64,000 nucleotides of DNA, from positions 153,511 through 217,510 of the forward strand of contig NZ_JABRVQ010000002.1 of the NCBI RefSeq assembly GCF_013248965.1, read 5' to 3'. The translations under genes and the position numbers were made by a program. The stretch's first letter is position 1; each line of letters starts with the position of its first letter. The notes below the pieces were generated by a model. It searched no databases. It had not been told where the DNA came from and saw only the letters and a list, made by a program, of their open reading frames with translations. Below are positions 16,799 to 25,793 of the stretch, in pieces. Source of the DNA: Psychrobacter okhotskensis (GTDB lineage: Bacteria > Pseudomonadota > Gammaproteobacteria > Pseudomonadales > Moraxellaceae).

Positions 16799-17305
16799 TT
16801 AAGCATGACGATAGTCTGATTTTCCACCTGTTTTTGTCACCAAATGAATATTATCAATAACGATATCATGCGATAGCGCTTTGGTCATATCGTAGATGGT
16901 CAAACAAGCAATGCTAACGGCGGTTAAGGCTTCCATCTCGACCCCAGTTTTATGCGTGACTTTGACAGTGCCGCTGACGATAATGGCATTTAGGTCGTCA
17001 TCATAAGCAAAGGCTAGACCAATCTTGTCTAGCGGCAATGGATGACACAGTGGAATCAAATCGTGGGTGCGCTTGGCGGCCATAATACCGGCGATATGCG
17101 CCGTCTGAGTAATGCTACCCTTTTTGGTCATACCATCAGCAGCTTTGATTTGCGCATAAATCTCGCTTGGGAAACGCACTTGTCCGACTGCATTGGCTTC
17201 TCGCGTCGTTGCCGTCTTGCCACTGACATCAACCATGGTAATATCGCCGTTGCCGTCTAGATGCGATAAGCTAGATTGTCTGCTTTCCTGATTATTGCTA
17301 TTCAT
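16799..17305 (-). CDS. moaC: Cyclic pyranopterin monophosphate synthase
   Basis: Converts the MoaA product to cPMP in molybdenum cofactor synthesis. It is 168 aa. Seen: MVDVSGKTATTREANA, GIMAAKRTHDLIPLCHPLPL with the conserved catalytic residues, and TGVEMEALTAVSIACLTIYDM ending with GGKSDYRHA. The start follows the last unit of a 13-bp tandem repeat, each unit of which carries an AAGAGA that can act as Shine-Dalgarno; the one at 17314-17319 lies 8 nt from the ATG. Confidence 0.96.
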   Translation of the reverse strand: MNSNNQESRQSSLSHLDGNGDITMVDVSGKTATTREANAVGQVRFPSEIYAQIKAADGMTKKGSITQTAHIAGIMAAKRTHDLIPLCHPLPLDKIGLAFAYDDDLNAIIVSGTVKVTHKTGVEMEALTAVSIACLTIYDMTKALSHDIVIDNIHLVTKTGGKSDYRHA

Positions 17306-17312
17306 TGCTAAT

Positions 17313-17390
17313 GTCTCTTGATAAGGTCTCTTGATAAGGTCTCTTGATAAAGTCTCTTGATAAAGTCTCTTGATAAAGTCTCTTGATAAA
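17313..17390. repeat. Six tandem 13-bp repeats between mobA and moaC
   Basis: Exactly six head-to-tail copies of GTCTCTTGATAA(G/A); the first two end in G and the last four in A. On the coding (minus) strand each unit reads (C/T)TTATCAAGAGAC and contains AAGAGA, a Shine-Dalgarno-like word. The array starts 3 bp after the mobA stop and ends 7 bp before the moaC ATG, so it is the whole intercistronic spacer. Copy number is expected to be variable. Confidence 0.92.
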
Positions 17391-17393
17391 ATT

Positions 17394-18122
17394 TTATAAA
17401 TCGCTTAACACTGCGCAGGCACGTTGAAAATCTTCAGGGGTATTAAAGTTGGTCAGATGCTGCCAATTTTCTGTCAAAGGCACCGCTTGCGTAAGAGGCT
17501 TGATAAATGACATGACACGGCGTTGACCGCTATCAACATAAGCCTTCAGATCAGGCTCAACACTTAATTGATACAGCCCCAATAATGGATATAGATGGCT
17601 ATCATCGGTTAGACAAACCACTTTTTTATCGGCCGCTTGACTAATCACTGGTTGTAATTTTTGCCACAAATCAGTTGCCGGTATTAAGCTATCGCAGCTA
17701 ATAACGAGTAACCATGAGGAGCCGGATTTTTGGTTTGGCGTTGTATCAGTGAGCTTAGCTAATGTCTGCAGAGCTGATTCAATAGCAACCAAAGCCCCGC
17801 CATTATCGCTCTGTTTGTCATCTTTCATAGGAGTGTAATCAGTAATATGCATAATTGGAGATTGTATATTACTAACAGTTAAATCTAAATCAACCGTAAA
17901 ACCGCGCTCATTGTCTGCAATCATAATCAGTATATTGAAATCAGCGGCATTTGAATCAGCCGCTGTTAGTTCAAGGGCATGACGCACATGATAGTCTAAT
18001 AGCCGCTCACCTGTCGACAGAGTGAGCTCCGCTTTGGGCGTGCCCATACGCTTGGACGCACCACCCGCTAAGATGACTACGCCTGCCAAGCTATTTAGAT
18101 GTGGTGCAGTATCAACCATCAT
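17394..18122 (-). CDS. mobA: Molybdenum cofactor guanylyltransferase-type protein
   Basis: A 242-aa nucleotidyltransferase attaching GMP (MobA) or CMP (MocA) to Mo-molybdopterin. Seen: the signature GVVILAGGASKRMGTPKAEL (nucleotide-binding loop), a central LLVISCDSLIPATDLW where the metal-binding Asp sits, and YPLLGLYQLS near the C-terminus. It lies between moaB (6-bp gap) and moaC, so it is in the operon. MobA is favoured over MocA by operon context and length, but the sequence diverges in the middle. Confidence 0.85.
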   Translation of the reverse strand: MMVDTAPHLNSLAGVVILAGGASKRMGTPKAELTLSTGERLLDYHVRHALELTAADSNAADFNILIMIADNERGFTVDLDLTVSNIQSPIMHITDYTPMKDDKQSDNGGALVAIESALQTLAKLTDTTPNQKSGSSWLLVISCDSLIPATDLWQKLQPVISQAADKKVVCLTDDSHLYPLLGLYQLSVEPDLKAYVDSGQRRVMSFIKPLTQAVPLTENWQHLTNFNTPEDFQRACAVLSDL

Positions 18123-18128
18123 TGAATA

Positions 18129-18659
18129 TCAGTCATGGCTAGGATTTTGTGCCAAAAAGTGCGGCACAAAATTGCATGGACGAGTACGGCTATCGAACTG
18201 CTCTTTTAAGATATTTTCCCAGCCAGTACGACACGCGCCTGATGAGCCCGGTAAGCAAAATATACCGGTGCCATTTGCCATGCCAGCAACCGCTCGTGAT
18301 TGTACCGTAGACATGCCAATTTCATCTTTTGAGATGAGACGAAACATTTCACCAAAGCCATCGATCGACTTATCAAACAGTACTTTTACCGCTTCTGGCA
18401 TGCTATCTCTGATAAAAAATCCCGTACCGCCCGTCGTAATCACTGCATGAACCTTTGGATCTGCAATCCAACCACTGATCACCGCTCTTATCTGGTAGAT
18501 ATCATCAGAGATCAATTGACGGTCTGCTAAATGATGCCCTGCTTCGGTTAAGCTGTCTACCAAGTATTGTCCTGAGGTATCTTCTGCAAGTGTTCGACTG
18601 TCAGAGACGGTTAATACGGTAATATTAAGCGGTGTAAATGCTGTAGCGGGTTTGCTCAT
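18129..18659 (-). CDS. moaB: MoaB/Mog-family molybdenum cofactor protein
   Basis: A MoaB/MogA-fold protein of 176 aa that acts on molybdopterin adenylylation, or is dispensable as in E. coli. Seen: NITVLTVSDSRTLAEDTSGQ, ITTGGTGFFIRDSMPEAV and the C-terminal GIFCLPGSSGACRTGWENIL binding loop. MoaB is favoured over MogA by the long N-terminus and the DTSG segment. It is tightly coupled to mobA (6 bp). Confidence 0.92.
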   Translation of the reverse strand: MSKPATAFTPLNITVLTVSDSRTLAEDTSGQYLVDSLTEAGHHLADRQLISDDIYQIRAVISGWIADPKVHAVITTGGTGFFIRDSMPEAVKVLFDKSIDGFGEMFRLISKDEIGMSTVQSRAVAGMANGTGIFCLPGSSGACRTGWENILKEQFDSRTRPCNFVPHFLAQNPSHD

Positions 18660-18716
18660 AGAGTTTCCTCGAGAAGGTGATGTTAATGTTTAAAAAAGCG
18701 TAACGTGCTTATTAAT

Positions 18717-19829
18717 TTAACCGCCAATGATTGACAGGTTATGCATAATGCCGCTATTGGCATCATGCAAATGATGGTGCTCAGGTTTAATCGGCATAAA
18801 GCTATATAGATCATTGACTAAACCTTGCACATCGTTAGTCTGTAGATGCTGACGAATATCATAGTTGCCTTGATCGAATAAGCACAGATGCACTTTGCCT
18901 TGACTGCTCACCCGCAGGCGATTACAGGTATCACAGAAATGCGCCGCGTAAGGGGCAATCATACCAATGCGTCCCATATAATCAGGATGGCTGTACTCTA
19001 CCGCTGGACCATCACTACTGCCGCGCTCATGTGGCTGCCAGCCATGCTCTAATAAATAATCGGTAATAATATCGGACTGGGCATGCTGAGCAAAAAACAG
19101 ATCGCTATTGTCGCTGGTCTGCATGAATTCAATAAATCGATAAGTCACTCGCCTATCTTTGACGTAGTCGATGGCATCTATCAGATTTTCAAAGGCAGTT
19201 TCTGCCATCAACACACTATTAATTTTAAGCTTAATATCCGTGGTTTGCAGCAACGTATCCATGTCAGCAAGTAGTTGTGGCAAGCTATCAAAGCCTGTCA
19301 TCTTGTGAAAAGTAGCGGCATCAAAGCTGTCCATGCTGATATTTAACTGGTCGAGCCCAGCTGCTTGCCAACTGGTTAAATGCTTACCCAGCTTATAACC
19401 ATTACTGGTCATCGCCACCGTTTCAATGCCATCAGTTTGTTTGATGGTTTCAATAATCTCGACGACATCGCGACGGATAGAGGGCTCACCACCAGTGATT
19501 CTAACTTTTTTGGTGCCGACTTGAGCAAAGCCGCGTATCAGTGTGGCAATCTCAGGGACACTAAGCTCATCATCAGGGCGTTTGCCTTGATAGCCGTTCG
19601 GCAAACAGTATTCACAGCGAAAGTTACAGAAGTCGGTAATAGACAAACGCAGATAGGTAAGACGTCGAGCAAAACCATCAGTTAACGGTTGAGAGTGCTC
19701 AATATCTTGCTCGGTAGGTGCTGTTACAGACGGGGCTTGATAATTATCAAAAGCCGTAGCGGCTGTTAATGTAGACATACTAGGCGAATACAGTTGTGCA
19801 TGGCCTATCTTAATGTTGTCATCACTCAT
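18717..19829 (-). CDS. moaA: GTP 3',8-cyclase
   Basis: A radical SAM enzyme that converts GTP to 3',8-cyclo-GTP, the first step of molybdenum cofactor synthesis. Seen: the CxxxCxxC cluster with Cys68, Cys72 and Cys75 (FCNFRCEYC), KVRITGGEPSIRRD, a second cluster in HFCDTCNRLR with a later Cys, and the C-terminal GlyGly (IIGG) needed for activity. At 370 aa it is ~40 longer than usual owing to an unstructured N-terminus. The ATG at 19829 has AGGAAAA nearby and is preferred, though Met18 is an alternative. Confidence 0.96.
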   Translation of the reverse strand: MSDDNIKIGHAQLYSPSMSTLTAATAFDNYQAPSVTAPTEQDIEHSQPLTDGFARRLTYLRLSITDFCNFRCEYCLPNGYQGKRPDDELSVPEIATLIRGFAQVGTKKVRITGGEPSIRRDVVEIIETIKQTDGIETVAMTSNGYKLGKHLTSWQAAGLDQLNISMDSFDAATFHKMTGFDSLPQLLADMDTLLQTTDIKLKINSVLMAETAFENLIDAIDYVKDRRVTYRFIEFMQTSDNSDLFFAQHAQSDIITDYLLEHGWQPHERGSSDGPAVEYSHPDYMGRIGMIAPYAAHFCDTCNRLRVSSQGKVHLCLFDQGNYDIRQHLQTNDVQGLVNDLYSFMPIKPEHHHLHDANSGIMHNLSIIGG

Positions 19830-19951
19830 ATTTTCCTACCATCAGTAGTGCTTGTGGGCAGCATTACTTTATTATTCGTGTTTGGCCTACCATTGTATGA
19901 TTTATTTTCAGTTTTTTTGTAGTCATCTTATAGAGATTTAGAAAACTTTCA

Positions 19952-21247
19952 CTACGCATGTAGCCAAGGGAACGGCTGCACAATGACGCTATCACCTGAT
20001 GCCACATTACCACTGTCTTTGTCCAAAACAACAAAGCAATTCGCTCGGCTAAGCTGTTTGATTCTATGTGATTGCTGACCTGAGAAGCACTCAACTTGAT
20101 AACTGCCAGCGTCGTTTTGTGTGAGAACACCGCGCTGAAAGTCCTTACGACCAGCTGATTTTTTGATATCGTTTGTGAGCGTTGCTTTGACACTCAATTG
20201 CATGGGTCGCTCTGCTAAATCAGCGCCTGACATTTGCCACAATGCTGGTATCACAAACTGTAACGCCCCAACGACCGTCGATAATGGATTGCCCGGCAGA
20301 CCAAAATATAACACGGGCTTAGCTATATCTTGGTTTAATTCACCAAACACAAACGGCTTACCCGGCTTCATCGCGACTTTATAGTGGTTAATTTGACCCA
20401 GCTGTTCAATCACGGTAGTCAAAAAATCATAATCACCAACCGAGACGCCAGCCGTTGATATCAGGACATCGCAGTCTTGCATCGCTTTATTGACAGCGGC
20501 AGTCGTCTGCTCTAGATTGTCAGGGATAATGCCGTAATCACGAATGGTCACTGGCAGATCAGCCAGCATGGTTTTGAGTGTAGGCGTATTAGAATTATAT
20601 ATTTGCGCCAAGCTTGTCAGCTCATTGCCAATAGCAACCAGCTCATCACCAGTTGCTAACAGGCCTACCGTCAATGGCTGAAACACCTTGATTTGGCTGA
20701 CGCCCAAATTAGCCAATAAGCTAATATCAGCAGCATTAAGACGTTTACCTACCTTCAATACGGCCTCGCCCGATTCGATTTCTTCACCTTGTTTGCGAAT
20801 ATTGTTATCGATCTGAGCCGTTTGCGACAGCGTCACCGTGTAAGGTTTTGATTTATCGATTGTGTCTCTAATAGTGGCAAAGTTAGTATTCTCTTGCATG
20901 ATGACCGTGTCACAGCTATCTGGAACGACGGCGCCAGTAAAGATACGTACACCTTGTCCCGCTGTTAACTCGCCAGTATAAGCACTGCCCGCTTGTGATT
21001 CGCCAATGATTTGAATGCTGCTGTCGTTTGATATATCGCTGCCATGAGCGATCGCATAACCATCCATCGCTGATAGATTCTGTCTTGGTATATCGAATGT
21101 TGCGGTGATATGTTGCGCCAGTATTTGATTACGACTGTCTAGCAGCTCACAGGTGTTGAGCACCCTTGTTGGCAATGGAAAGTCATTATTATTATAAGTA
21201 TCTACGCGCAGCTTTATCGCTGTCTGTAACGCTTCCATCGTAATCAT
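19952..21247 (-). CDS. moeA: Molybdopterin molybdenumtransferase
   Basis: Inserts molybdate into adenylylated molybdopterin. It is 431 aa. Seen: an N-terminal PRQNLSAMDGYAI domain, DSCDTVIMQEN, LLATGDELV, the MPT-binding STAGVSVGDYDFL, and PGKPFVFGELN with FGLPGNPLSTVVGA, the MogA-like active region. It is the first gene of the molybdenum run, with 122 bp to moaA and a long repeat-filled upstream region where the promoter should lie. Confidence 0.96.
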   Translation of the reverse strand: MITMEALQTAIKLRVDTYNNNDFPLPTRVLNTCELLDSRNQILAQHITATFDIPRQNLSAMDGYAIAHGSDISNDSSIQIIGESQAGSAYTGELTAGQGVRIFTGAVVPDSCDTVIMQENTNFATIRDTIDKSKPYTVTLSQTAQIDNNIRKQGEEIESGEAVLKVGKRLNAADISLLANLGVSQIKVFQPLTVGLLATGDELVAIGNELTSLAQIYNSNTPTLKTMLADLPVTIRDYGIIPDNLEQTTAAVNKAMQDCDVLISTAGVSVGDYDFLTTVIEQLGQINHYKVAMKPGKPFVFGELNQDIAKPVLYFGLPGNPLSTVVGALQFVIPALWQMSGADLAERPMQLSVKATLTNDIKKSAGRKDFQRGVLTQNDAGSYQVECFSGQQSHRIKQLSRANCFVVLDKDSGNVASGDSVIVQPFPWLHA

Positions 21248-21480
21248 AGGGGAACACTCAGTTTGTCGGTTGTTATTAGTATTACATTATAGTGAGGCAT
21301 TGCTAACAGTTTATCATCTGTAGCCCGTATTTTTTGCTATCAGCGTTAATTGCATCTCTTCTACTTGTTGTAGTCGATTTTATATATTTTCAATGCGAGT
21401 GTACTTAAGTTTTTGATAGCACCATACAAATAAGTTCATATAGCACCCTGCTCGTTAAACACTAACAGATAATCGATATT

Positions 21481-21747
21481 AGGGCATGTCCTCAATCTGA
21501 ACGGAAGAGACTAAACAGGCTAAATACTACCAAATTGTATCAAATAGCTGGTCAATATCTCGATACTATAGTCAAGGAATTTTAGAATCGCTACAAGGCG
21601 ACCGACCGCAGATAGTACACTGAGTACATCTAGGGCGGGCAACACCGTAGCGGTTTAAAAATGCTCTGACTATATCTGCGCTATTTTCCTTGTTTGACTG
21701 CAATTTACCTCATTTTTATCGCCATTTTTAAAATGATGACATGCCCG
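21481..21747. repeat. Type C miniature element, interrupted
   Basis: Outer ends AGGGCATGTCCTCAATCTG and AATGATGACATGCCC form the terminal inverted repeat. Without the internal insert the sequence aligns along its length with the reverse complement of 54610-54784, including AAATAGCTGGT and CTGCGCTATTTTCCTTGTTT. The insertion of 21567-21674 falls between CGATAC and TCTGCG. Confidence 0.75.
21567..21674. repeat. TATAGTCA-ended miniature element (type D) nested in a type C element
   Basis: A 108-bp insert with ends TATAGTCAAGG and CTCTGACTATA and a distinct interior (GCTACAAGGCGACCGACCGC, then GGGCGGGCAACACCGTAGCG). The flanking type C sequence continues uninterrupted when it is removed. The edges carry TA, the target used by IS630/Tc1-mariner transposases. 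Confidence 0.78.
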
Positions 21748-21854
21748 AATAGTGAGTACTTAATTTTAACTGCTTAATTTTCAATGCGAGCCTTTTAACT
21801 CAGTACCTTTTAAGTAAGCTGCTACCTGTAAATCAATGCCTTTAGATAGGGCAT

Positions 21855-21884
21855 AAAAAAGCACCTTAATCTAGGTGCTTTTTT
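21855..21884. terminator. Bidirectional terminator after the lytic transglycosylase gene
   Basis: A perfect 12-bp stem AAAAAAGCACCT/AGGTGCTTTTTT (21855-21866 with 21873-21884) around a 6-nt loop. It lies 84 bp beyond the stop of the minus-strand transglycosylase gene. Confidence 0.85.
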
Positions 21885-21967
21885 AGAGTCATCACTATAA
21901 AAAATTATGAACACAGTCGTCAAAAACGGTGGCGTTGATTATTACATAATAGCGCCAGCAACCAACT

Positions 21968-23272
21968 TCACCATGATGTCAATGAAGAAGCACTCCGCTG
22001 ACTGATAAAACCATCTGGCGTTTGCCCGTTATCGGCTTGCCAACGCTGGAATGCTTTGCGCGTGTTGGTACCGATAATACCATCTGTGCCTTTGGTATCA
22101 TAACCTGCACTGGTTAAGCGCTGCTGCAATCTGGTCACTTGAGAAGTCGATAATGGGTTTTCATAGCGCGGCCATGATTTTCGTAGACCACTTTGCCCAG
22201 CCAGTGCTTTACCCAGCAAGCTCACACCCAGCGCATAGCTCGATGAGTTGTTATAAACCTTGATCACATCAAAATTTGGGCTTAACAATAGCACTGGGCC
22301 ATCTTTACCCGCTGGTAGCCATAGCTCCATTTGCGTATTGGCATCGAGATACACATCATCTATGGTATCAACGCCAAGCGCCGCCCATCTGGCTGCAGGT
22401 TGCTTGCTACCGACCACTGAATAATCAAATGAAGCCGGAACCGTTACTTCATAAAAAGGCGCCAGACCGCGAACCCAGCCTGAGTTGCTGAGATAATTGG
22501 CCGTAGAGGCTAAGGCATCGCCCGTTGACCATGGGTTGCGGTGACCATTACCATCACCATCGACACCATGCTCTAACCAAGTACCTGGGATGAACTGCGT
22601 TTGTCCCATGCCGCCAGCCCAAGAGCCTTCTAACTGTGACCACGACACATCACCACGCTGCAATAGCGTCGCTAATGATAGTAACTGCGTTTCGGCGAAC
22701 TCTTGGCGACGACCGTCATAAGCAAGGCTAGAGAGCGCGCTTGGTAAATCGCTATTGCCAGTCACCACGCCGTATGACGACTCCATGCCCCAAATCGCGG
22801 CGATGGTTTCTGCACTTACCCCATACTGCGATTCTAATTGTGACAAAAATGCCCGTTGCTCAGCAAACTTGCGCTTACCCGTACTCACACGCCCATCTGA
22901 TACCGCAGAATCAACATATTCCCACGGCATTTTTGAAAACTCTGGCTGTCCTGAGTCAAGCGAGATGACCTGCTGATTTAAGTAAGCAGAATCCATCAGA
23001 CGTCGAATCGTTGAGGCATCATAGCCTGATGACAGCGCGCGCATGGAGAAGTCAGACTTCCAATCAGAAAAGCTGTTGTAACTTGGTTTTGCCACTGGCT
23101 GCGGCTTGACGACCGGTGCCGGTGTTGGCTTTACTTGAATGGTTTGGGTCTGGGTAATCTGTACATTACCTTGACGCACAGGCTTGCTGGGTTTTTGCAT
23201 CGCCTGTTGACTGGTACAACCGACCATTACTAAGGCAGGGAAAAGGGCAATGTACTGTTTTTTTAACATCAT
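21968..23272 (-). CDS. Membrane-bound lytic murein transglycosylase, MltB family
   Basis: Cleaves peptidoglycan glycan strands to 1,6-anhydro products at the periplasmic face. Seen: a lipoprotein signal ending VGC (Cys at residue 23 of the longest frame), a Pro/Lys-rich linker, the SLT-type domain with IWGMESSYGVVTG (catalytic Glu), GSWAGGMGQTQFIPGTW and DGDGNGHRNPW, and a C-terminal peptidoglycan-binding domain (LQQRLTSAGYDTKGTDGIIG). The start is taken as the ATG at 23272; the longer frame begins at a TTG. It is immediately downstream of an NlpD-type gene, so the two envelope genes may be cotranscribed. Confidence 0.92.
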   Translation of the reverse strand: MMLKKQYIALFPALVMVGCTSQQAMQKPSKPVRQGNVQITQTQTIQVKPTPAPVVKPQPVAKPSYNSFSDWKSDFSMRALSSGYDASTIRRLMDSAYLNQQVISLDSGQPEFSKMPWEYVDSAVSDGRVSTGKRKFAEQRAFLSQLESQYGVSAETIAAIWGMESSYGVVTGNSDLPSALSSLAYDGRRQEFAETQLLSLATLLQRGDVSWSQLEGSWAGGMGQTQFIPGTWLEHGVDGDGNGHRNPWSTGDALASTANYLSNSGWVRGLAPFYEVTVPASFDYSVVGSKQPAARWAALGVDTIDDVYLDANTQMELWLPAGKDGPVLLLSPNFDVIKVYNNSSSYALGVSLLGKALAGQSGLRKSWPRYENPLSTSQVTRLQQRLTSAGYDTKGTDGIIGTNTRKAFQRWQADNGQTPDGFISQRSASSLTSW

Positions 23273-23369
23273 AAAAACTCTCAAGTATGGATAAGTAACT
23301 TAGCGATTAGCGGCAACCATTGGCAGCCGTTCATCAAATTTAACGTCTAAGCATTTAAAATCAAAGCAT

Positions 23370-24176
23370 TTAACGTCCAAGTACAGCCCGTGGATCGATA
23401 GGATTGCCATTCAAGCGAACTTGAAATTCTAGGCCGACTTGGTTGGTTTGACCACTGCTACCCATACTGGCAATACGTTGACCAAGTTGTACCTGCTCGC
23501 CTTCTTTGACCAGTAATTGACTATTGTGAGCGTAGGCGGTGATGTAATTATCGCTGTGGCGAATCATGATGAGGTTACCATACTCTGGTAGACCATTGCC
23601 CGAATACAATACAGTACCAGATTGGCTGGCAAGCACAGGATCACCTTCGTTACCAGCGAACCACATGCCCATGTTACCGGCTGCCGCATCAAAGTTGCGA
23701 ACCACTTGGTTACGACTTGGATAATCATAGCCCGATGTCGCGTTGGCCGTTACTTCATATGCTGGCGTTGGCGTGCTGGTGACAGGAGGGGTATAAGTCG
23801 GCTGTGACGGAGCAGAAGTATTAGCACCATTATAAGTATTATAGCGATTGTTGCTAGCTGCCGTTACTGGCGCGCCTTCCCATAGCTTCAACCACTGACC
23901 GCTATAGATGGTATATTTACTATCCAAACCGTTCATCGCCCCAATTTGACGATAGCTCAAGCGATAGCGTTCAGCGATTTGACTGACCGTATCGCCACGC
24001 TGCACGCGATGATAGTTAGGAACGCCTTGCGCATTGGTAATAATCTTAGGTCCCACTTGGTTAGCTGATTGGTAAGTAGGCTTCGTCGCACAGCCTACTA
24101 TCGTTAACGATGCTGCTGTCAACGTTCCTATCAATGCTACTGTTGCCAAGCGCGATCCAGCAATAAGCTTCTTCAT
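23370..24176 (-). CDS. nlpD: LysM/M23 peptidase lipoprotein, NlpD-type
   Basis: An outer-membrane lipoprotein that activates cell-wall amidases in division in other bacteria. Seen: lipobox IVGC, a LysM domain (HRVQRGDTVSQIAERYRLSY), a Ser/Thr/Pro linker, and a C-terminal M23/LytM domain (GTVLYSGNGLPEYGNLIMIRHSDNYITAYAHNS). In the visible LytM core the usual zinc-binding HxxxD and HxH residues are largely replaced (NEGDPV at the first site), as in catalytically dead NlpD/EnvC. The start is the ATG at 24176 with AGGAA upstream; a longer frame begins at GTG 24206. The next gene upstream is surE, the classical surE-nlpD order. Confidence 0.9.
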   Translation of the reverse strand: MKKLIAGSRLATVALIGTLTAASLTIVGCATKPTYQSANQVGPKIITNAQGVPNYHRVQRGDTVSQIAERYRLSYRQIGAMNGLDSKYTIYSGQWLKLWEGAPVTAASNNRYNTYNGANTSAPSQPTYTPPVTSTPTPAYEVTANATSGYDYPSRNQVVRNFDAAAGNMGMWFAGNEGDPVLASQSGTVLYSGNGLPEYGNLIMIRHSDNYITAYAHNSQLLVKEGEQVQLGQRIASMGSSGQTNQVGLEFQVRLNGNPIDPRAVLGR

Positions 24177-24287
24177 ACAAGATTTCCTATTCTTTATGTT
24201 ACTCACAAACTCCTTGTGCTAATCACAAGCATTTTGCTAACTTTTATACCGTTTAGTATTTGGCAGCTAGGATTTGGCAGCACCAAA

Positions 24288-25100
24288 TTATAGCATTAAC
24301 GCCGACAACGTATTAAGGGTGTCAGCTGGCGTATGATGCAGGCGCACTGGAGATAGACTAATATAACCCGCTGCCACCGCTTGGTCATCCGTCATGTTCA
24401 TGGCCGATGACTGAATATCTTCAGTTTCTAGTGACGATTCATGTTGCCGCTTACGTAGCGATAGCCAATAGGCATCTCTCCCGCGTGGATCTACCACATG
24501 ATGTACAGGCCGTGCTATCTGACTATGTCCCAGACAGGTGATTTTTCGACCTTTAATATCATCAGCATCATTTACATCAGGGATATTAACGTTTAATACA
24601 TGATAGGGCAAACTTTTGAATGCCTCTACTATAGATGTTTCGGTCAACAGTTTGACTATTTCATCGGCGGCCATTTGATAGCGGTGCGCTTGGTCTTGCT
24701 CGTCGCCTTTTATTCTCGCCCCTACCAGAGAAGTCGCAATCGCCGGTAAGCCAAAGAGTTGGGCGGTCAATGCCGCGCCAAAAGTACCCGAAAAAAATAC
24801 ATCTTGTCCCAAGTTGGCCCCTGAATTGATACCAGTAATCACGCAGTCAAAGCGCGTGTCTTGATACAGCTCGTGTAACGCCAAATAAACACAATCCGCA
24901 GGCGAACCATTGACCGCGATAAACCCCGACGGCAACTGCTGAGTATACAACGGCTGAGAGATGCTCAAGGCGCTACTGCAGCCGCTCTGCTCATTGTTAG
25001 GTGCGACCACCTTCACCTCACCAACCTTTGATAAAGCTTGCACCAGCGCTAACAATCCTGGCGCATGTACCCCATCATCATTACTAACTAAAAATTTCAT
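24288..25100 (-). CDS. surE: 5'/3'-nucleotidase SurE
   Basis: A metal-dependent nucleoside monophosphate phosphatase, 270 aa. Seen: N-terminal LVSNDDGVHAPGL with the catalytic Asp pair, VVAPNNEQSGCSSALS, CVITGINSGANLGQDVFFSGTFGAA and VNIPDV. In many gammaproteobacteria surE precedes pcm-nlpD-rpoS; here nlpD follows directly without pcm, and rpoS is not in this window, since an MltB-type gene follows nlpD. Confidence 0.96.
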   Translation of the reverse strand: MKFLVSNDDGVHAPGLLALVQALSKVGEVKVVAPNNEQSGCSSALSISQPLYTQQLPSGFIAVNGSPADCVYLALHELYQDTRFDCVITGINSGANLGQDVFFSGTFGAALTAQLFGLPAIATSLVGARIKGDEQDQAHRYQMAADEIVKLLTETSIVEAFKSLPYHVLNVNIPDVNDADDIKGRKITCLGHSQIARPVHHVVDPRGRDAYWLSLRKRQHESSLETEDIQSSAMNMTDDQAVAAGYISLSPVRLHHTPADTLNTLSALML

Positions 25101-25793
25101 TTGTGCTCAATATATTTAGGTTTGACCGTCTGTCTGCTTGTCTACTTTAGGGTGGTAAAATTGCTATAATTAGCCCAGTATTTGACTATTAATTGCTGAG
25201 CGCACCTCACCCCGATGCACCACTGGGAACGATTGTTATCACTCCGTTTTATGCTAACTGTGGTCATTATTAGATAGCACTTTAACCCTATAGTCGTGTC
25301 AGGTGCAACGATATTATGGGCGATTATACCTGAATCGCTAGCAGACACGAACCCACTCTTTGCGCAGAATTTGCCTGTTGCTTGACAGCATCCTTTATTT
25401 TTCACGGTAGTCAAACGGCAATATAGTCAGTCCCAAATAAAATGAGTATAAGTATTATAATGCGCCACTGGTATAAATTTTCCTTACTTGCTGTGTCTAA
25501 GCTGACAGAGGCGACGAAAAATTCATCCCAGTAGTACTATGTTTATTTTATAGTGGCTCGACTAGATGCAATTAAAACTGGTCGGTAACACGTTACAATA
25601 GACAACAACGTACAACAATATAAACTTATACTTTTATGCTGACGTAACTTATAGGTTGATGCTACTGATATGTTGCTGCAAAATGCCTTTGGCTCACAAT
25701 ATATCTACACATAAATCAATATTTTATGTGACTTTTGTTTTTTTACCCATTAACATATGACCATTAAATAAAGATAAGCGAGTGTAATACTGA
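25101..25793. other. Gene-free region between surE and a small secreted protein gene
   Basis: 693 bp with no supported gene. It holds a type A element (25422-25565) and AT-rich flanks. A 90-codon minus-strand open frame at 25142-25414 has no ribosome site or recognisable features. The promoters of surE (minus) and of the gene at 25794 (plus) should be here, but I see no clear boxes. Confidence 0.5.
25422..25565. repeat. Miniature element, type A, inverted and degenerate at one end
   Basis: Starts TATAGTCAGTCCCAAATAAA and ends near GGCTCGACTAGA, a decayed TGACTATA. The interior CCTTACTTGCTGTGTCTAAG followed by CTGACAGAGGC is the reverse complement of the type A core at 8558-8702, and the flanking CACTGGTATAAATTTT and CCCAGTAGTACT arms match as well. 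Confidence 0.68.

Larger units (their letters stand above)
21248..21967. other. Gene-free region upstream of moeA with nested repeats and a terminator
   Basis: 720 bp without a supported gene. It contains a type C element (21481-21747) interrupted by a TATAGTCA-ended element (21567-21674), and a strong bidirectional terminator (21855-21884). The moeA promoter is presumably in the first ~200 bp beside the gene; I see no clear -35/-10 pair. Confidence 0.6.

Noticed and set aside
17313..17390. CRISPR array
   Set aside because: The 13-bp units are directly adjacent without unique spacers.
25142..25414. 90-codon minus-strand frame
   Set aside because: It has no ribosome site and no known domain, its composition looks like non-coding DNA, and it stops just before a miniature element.
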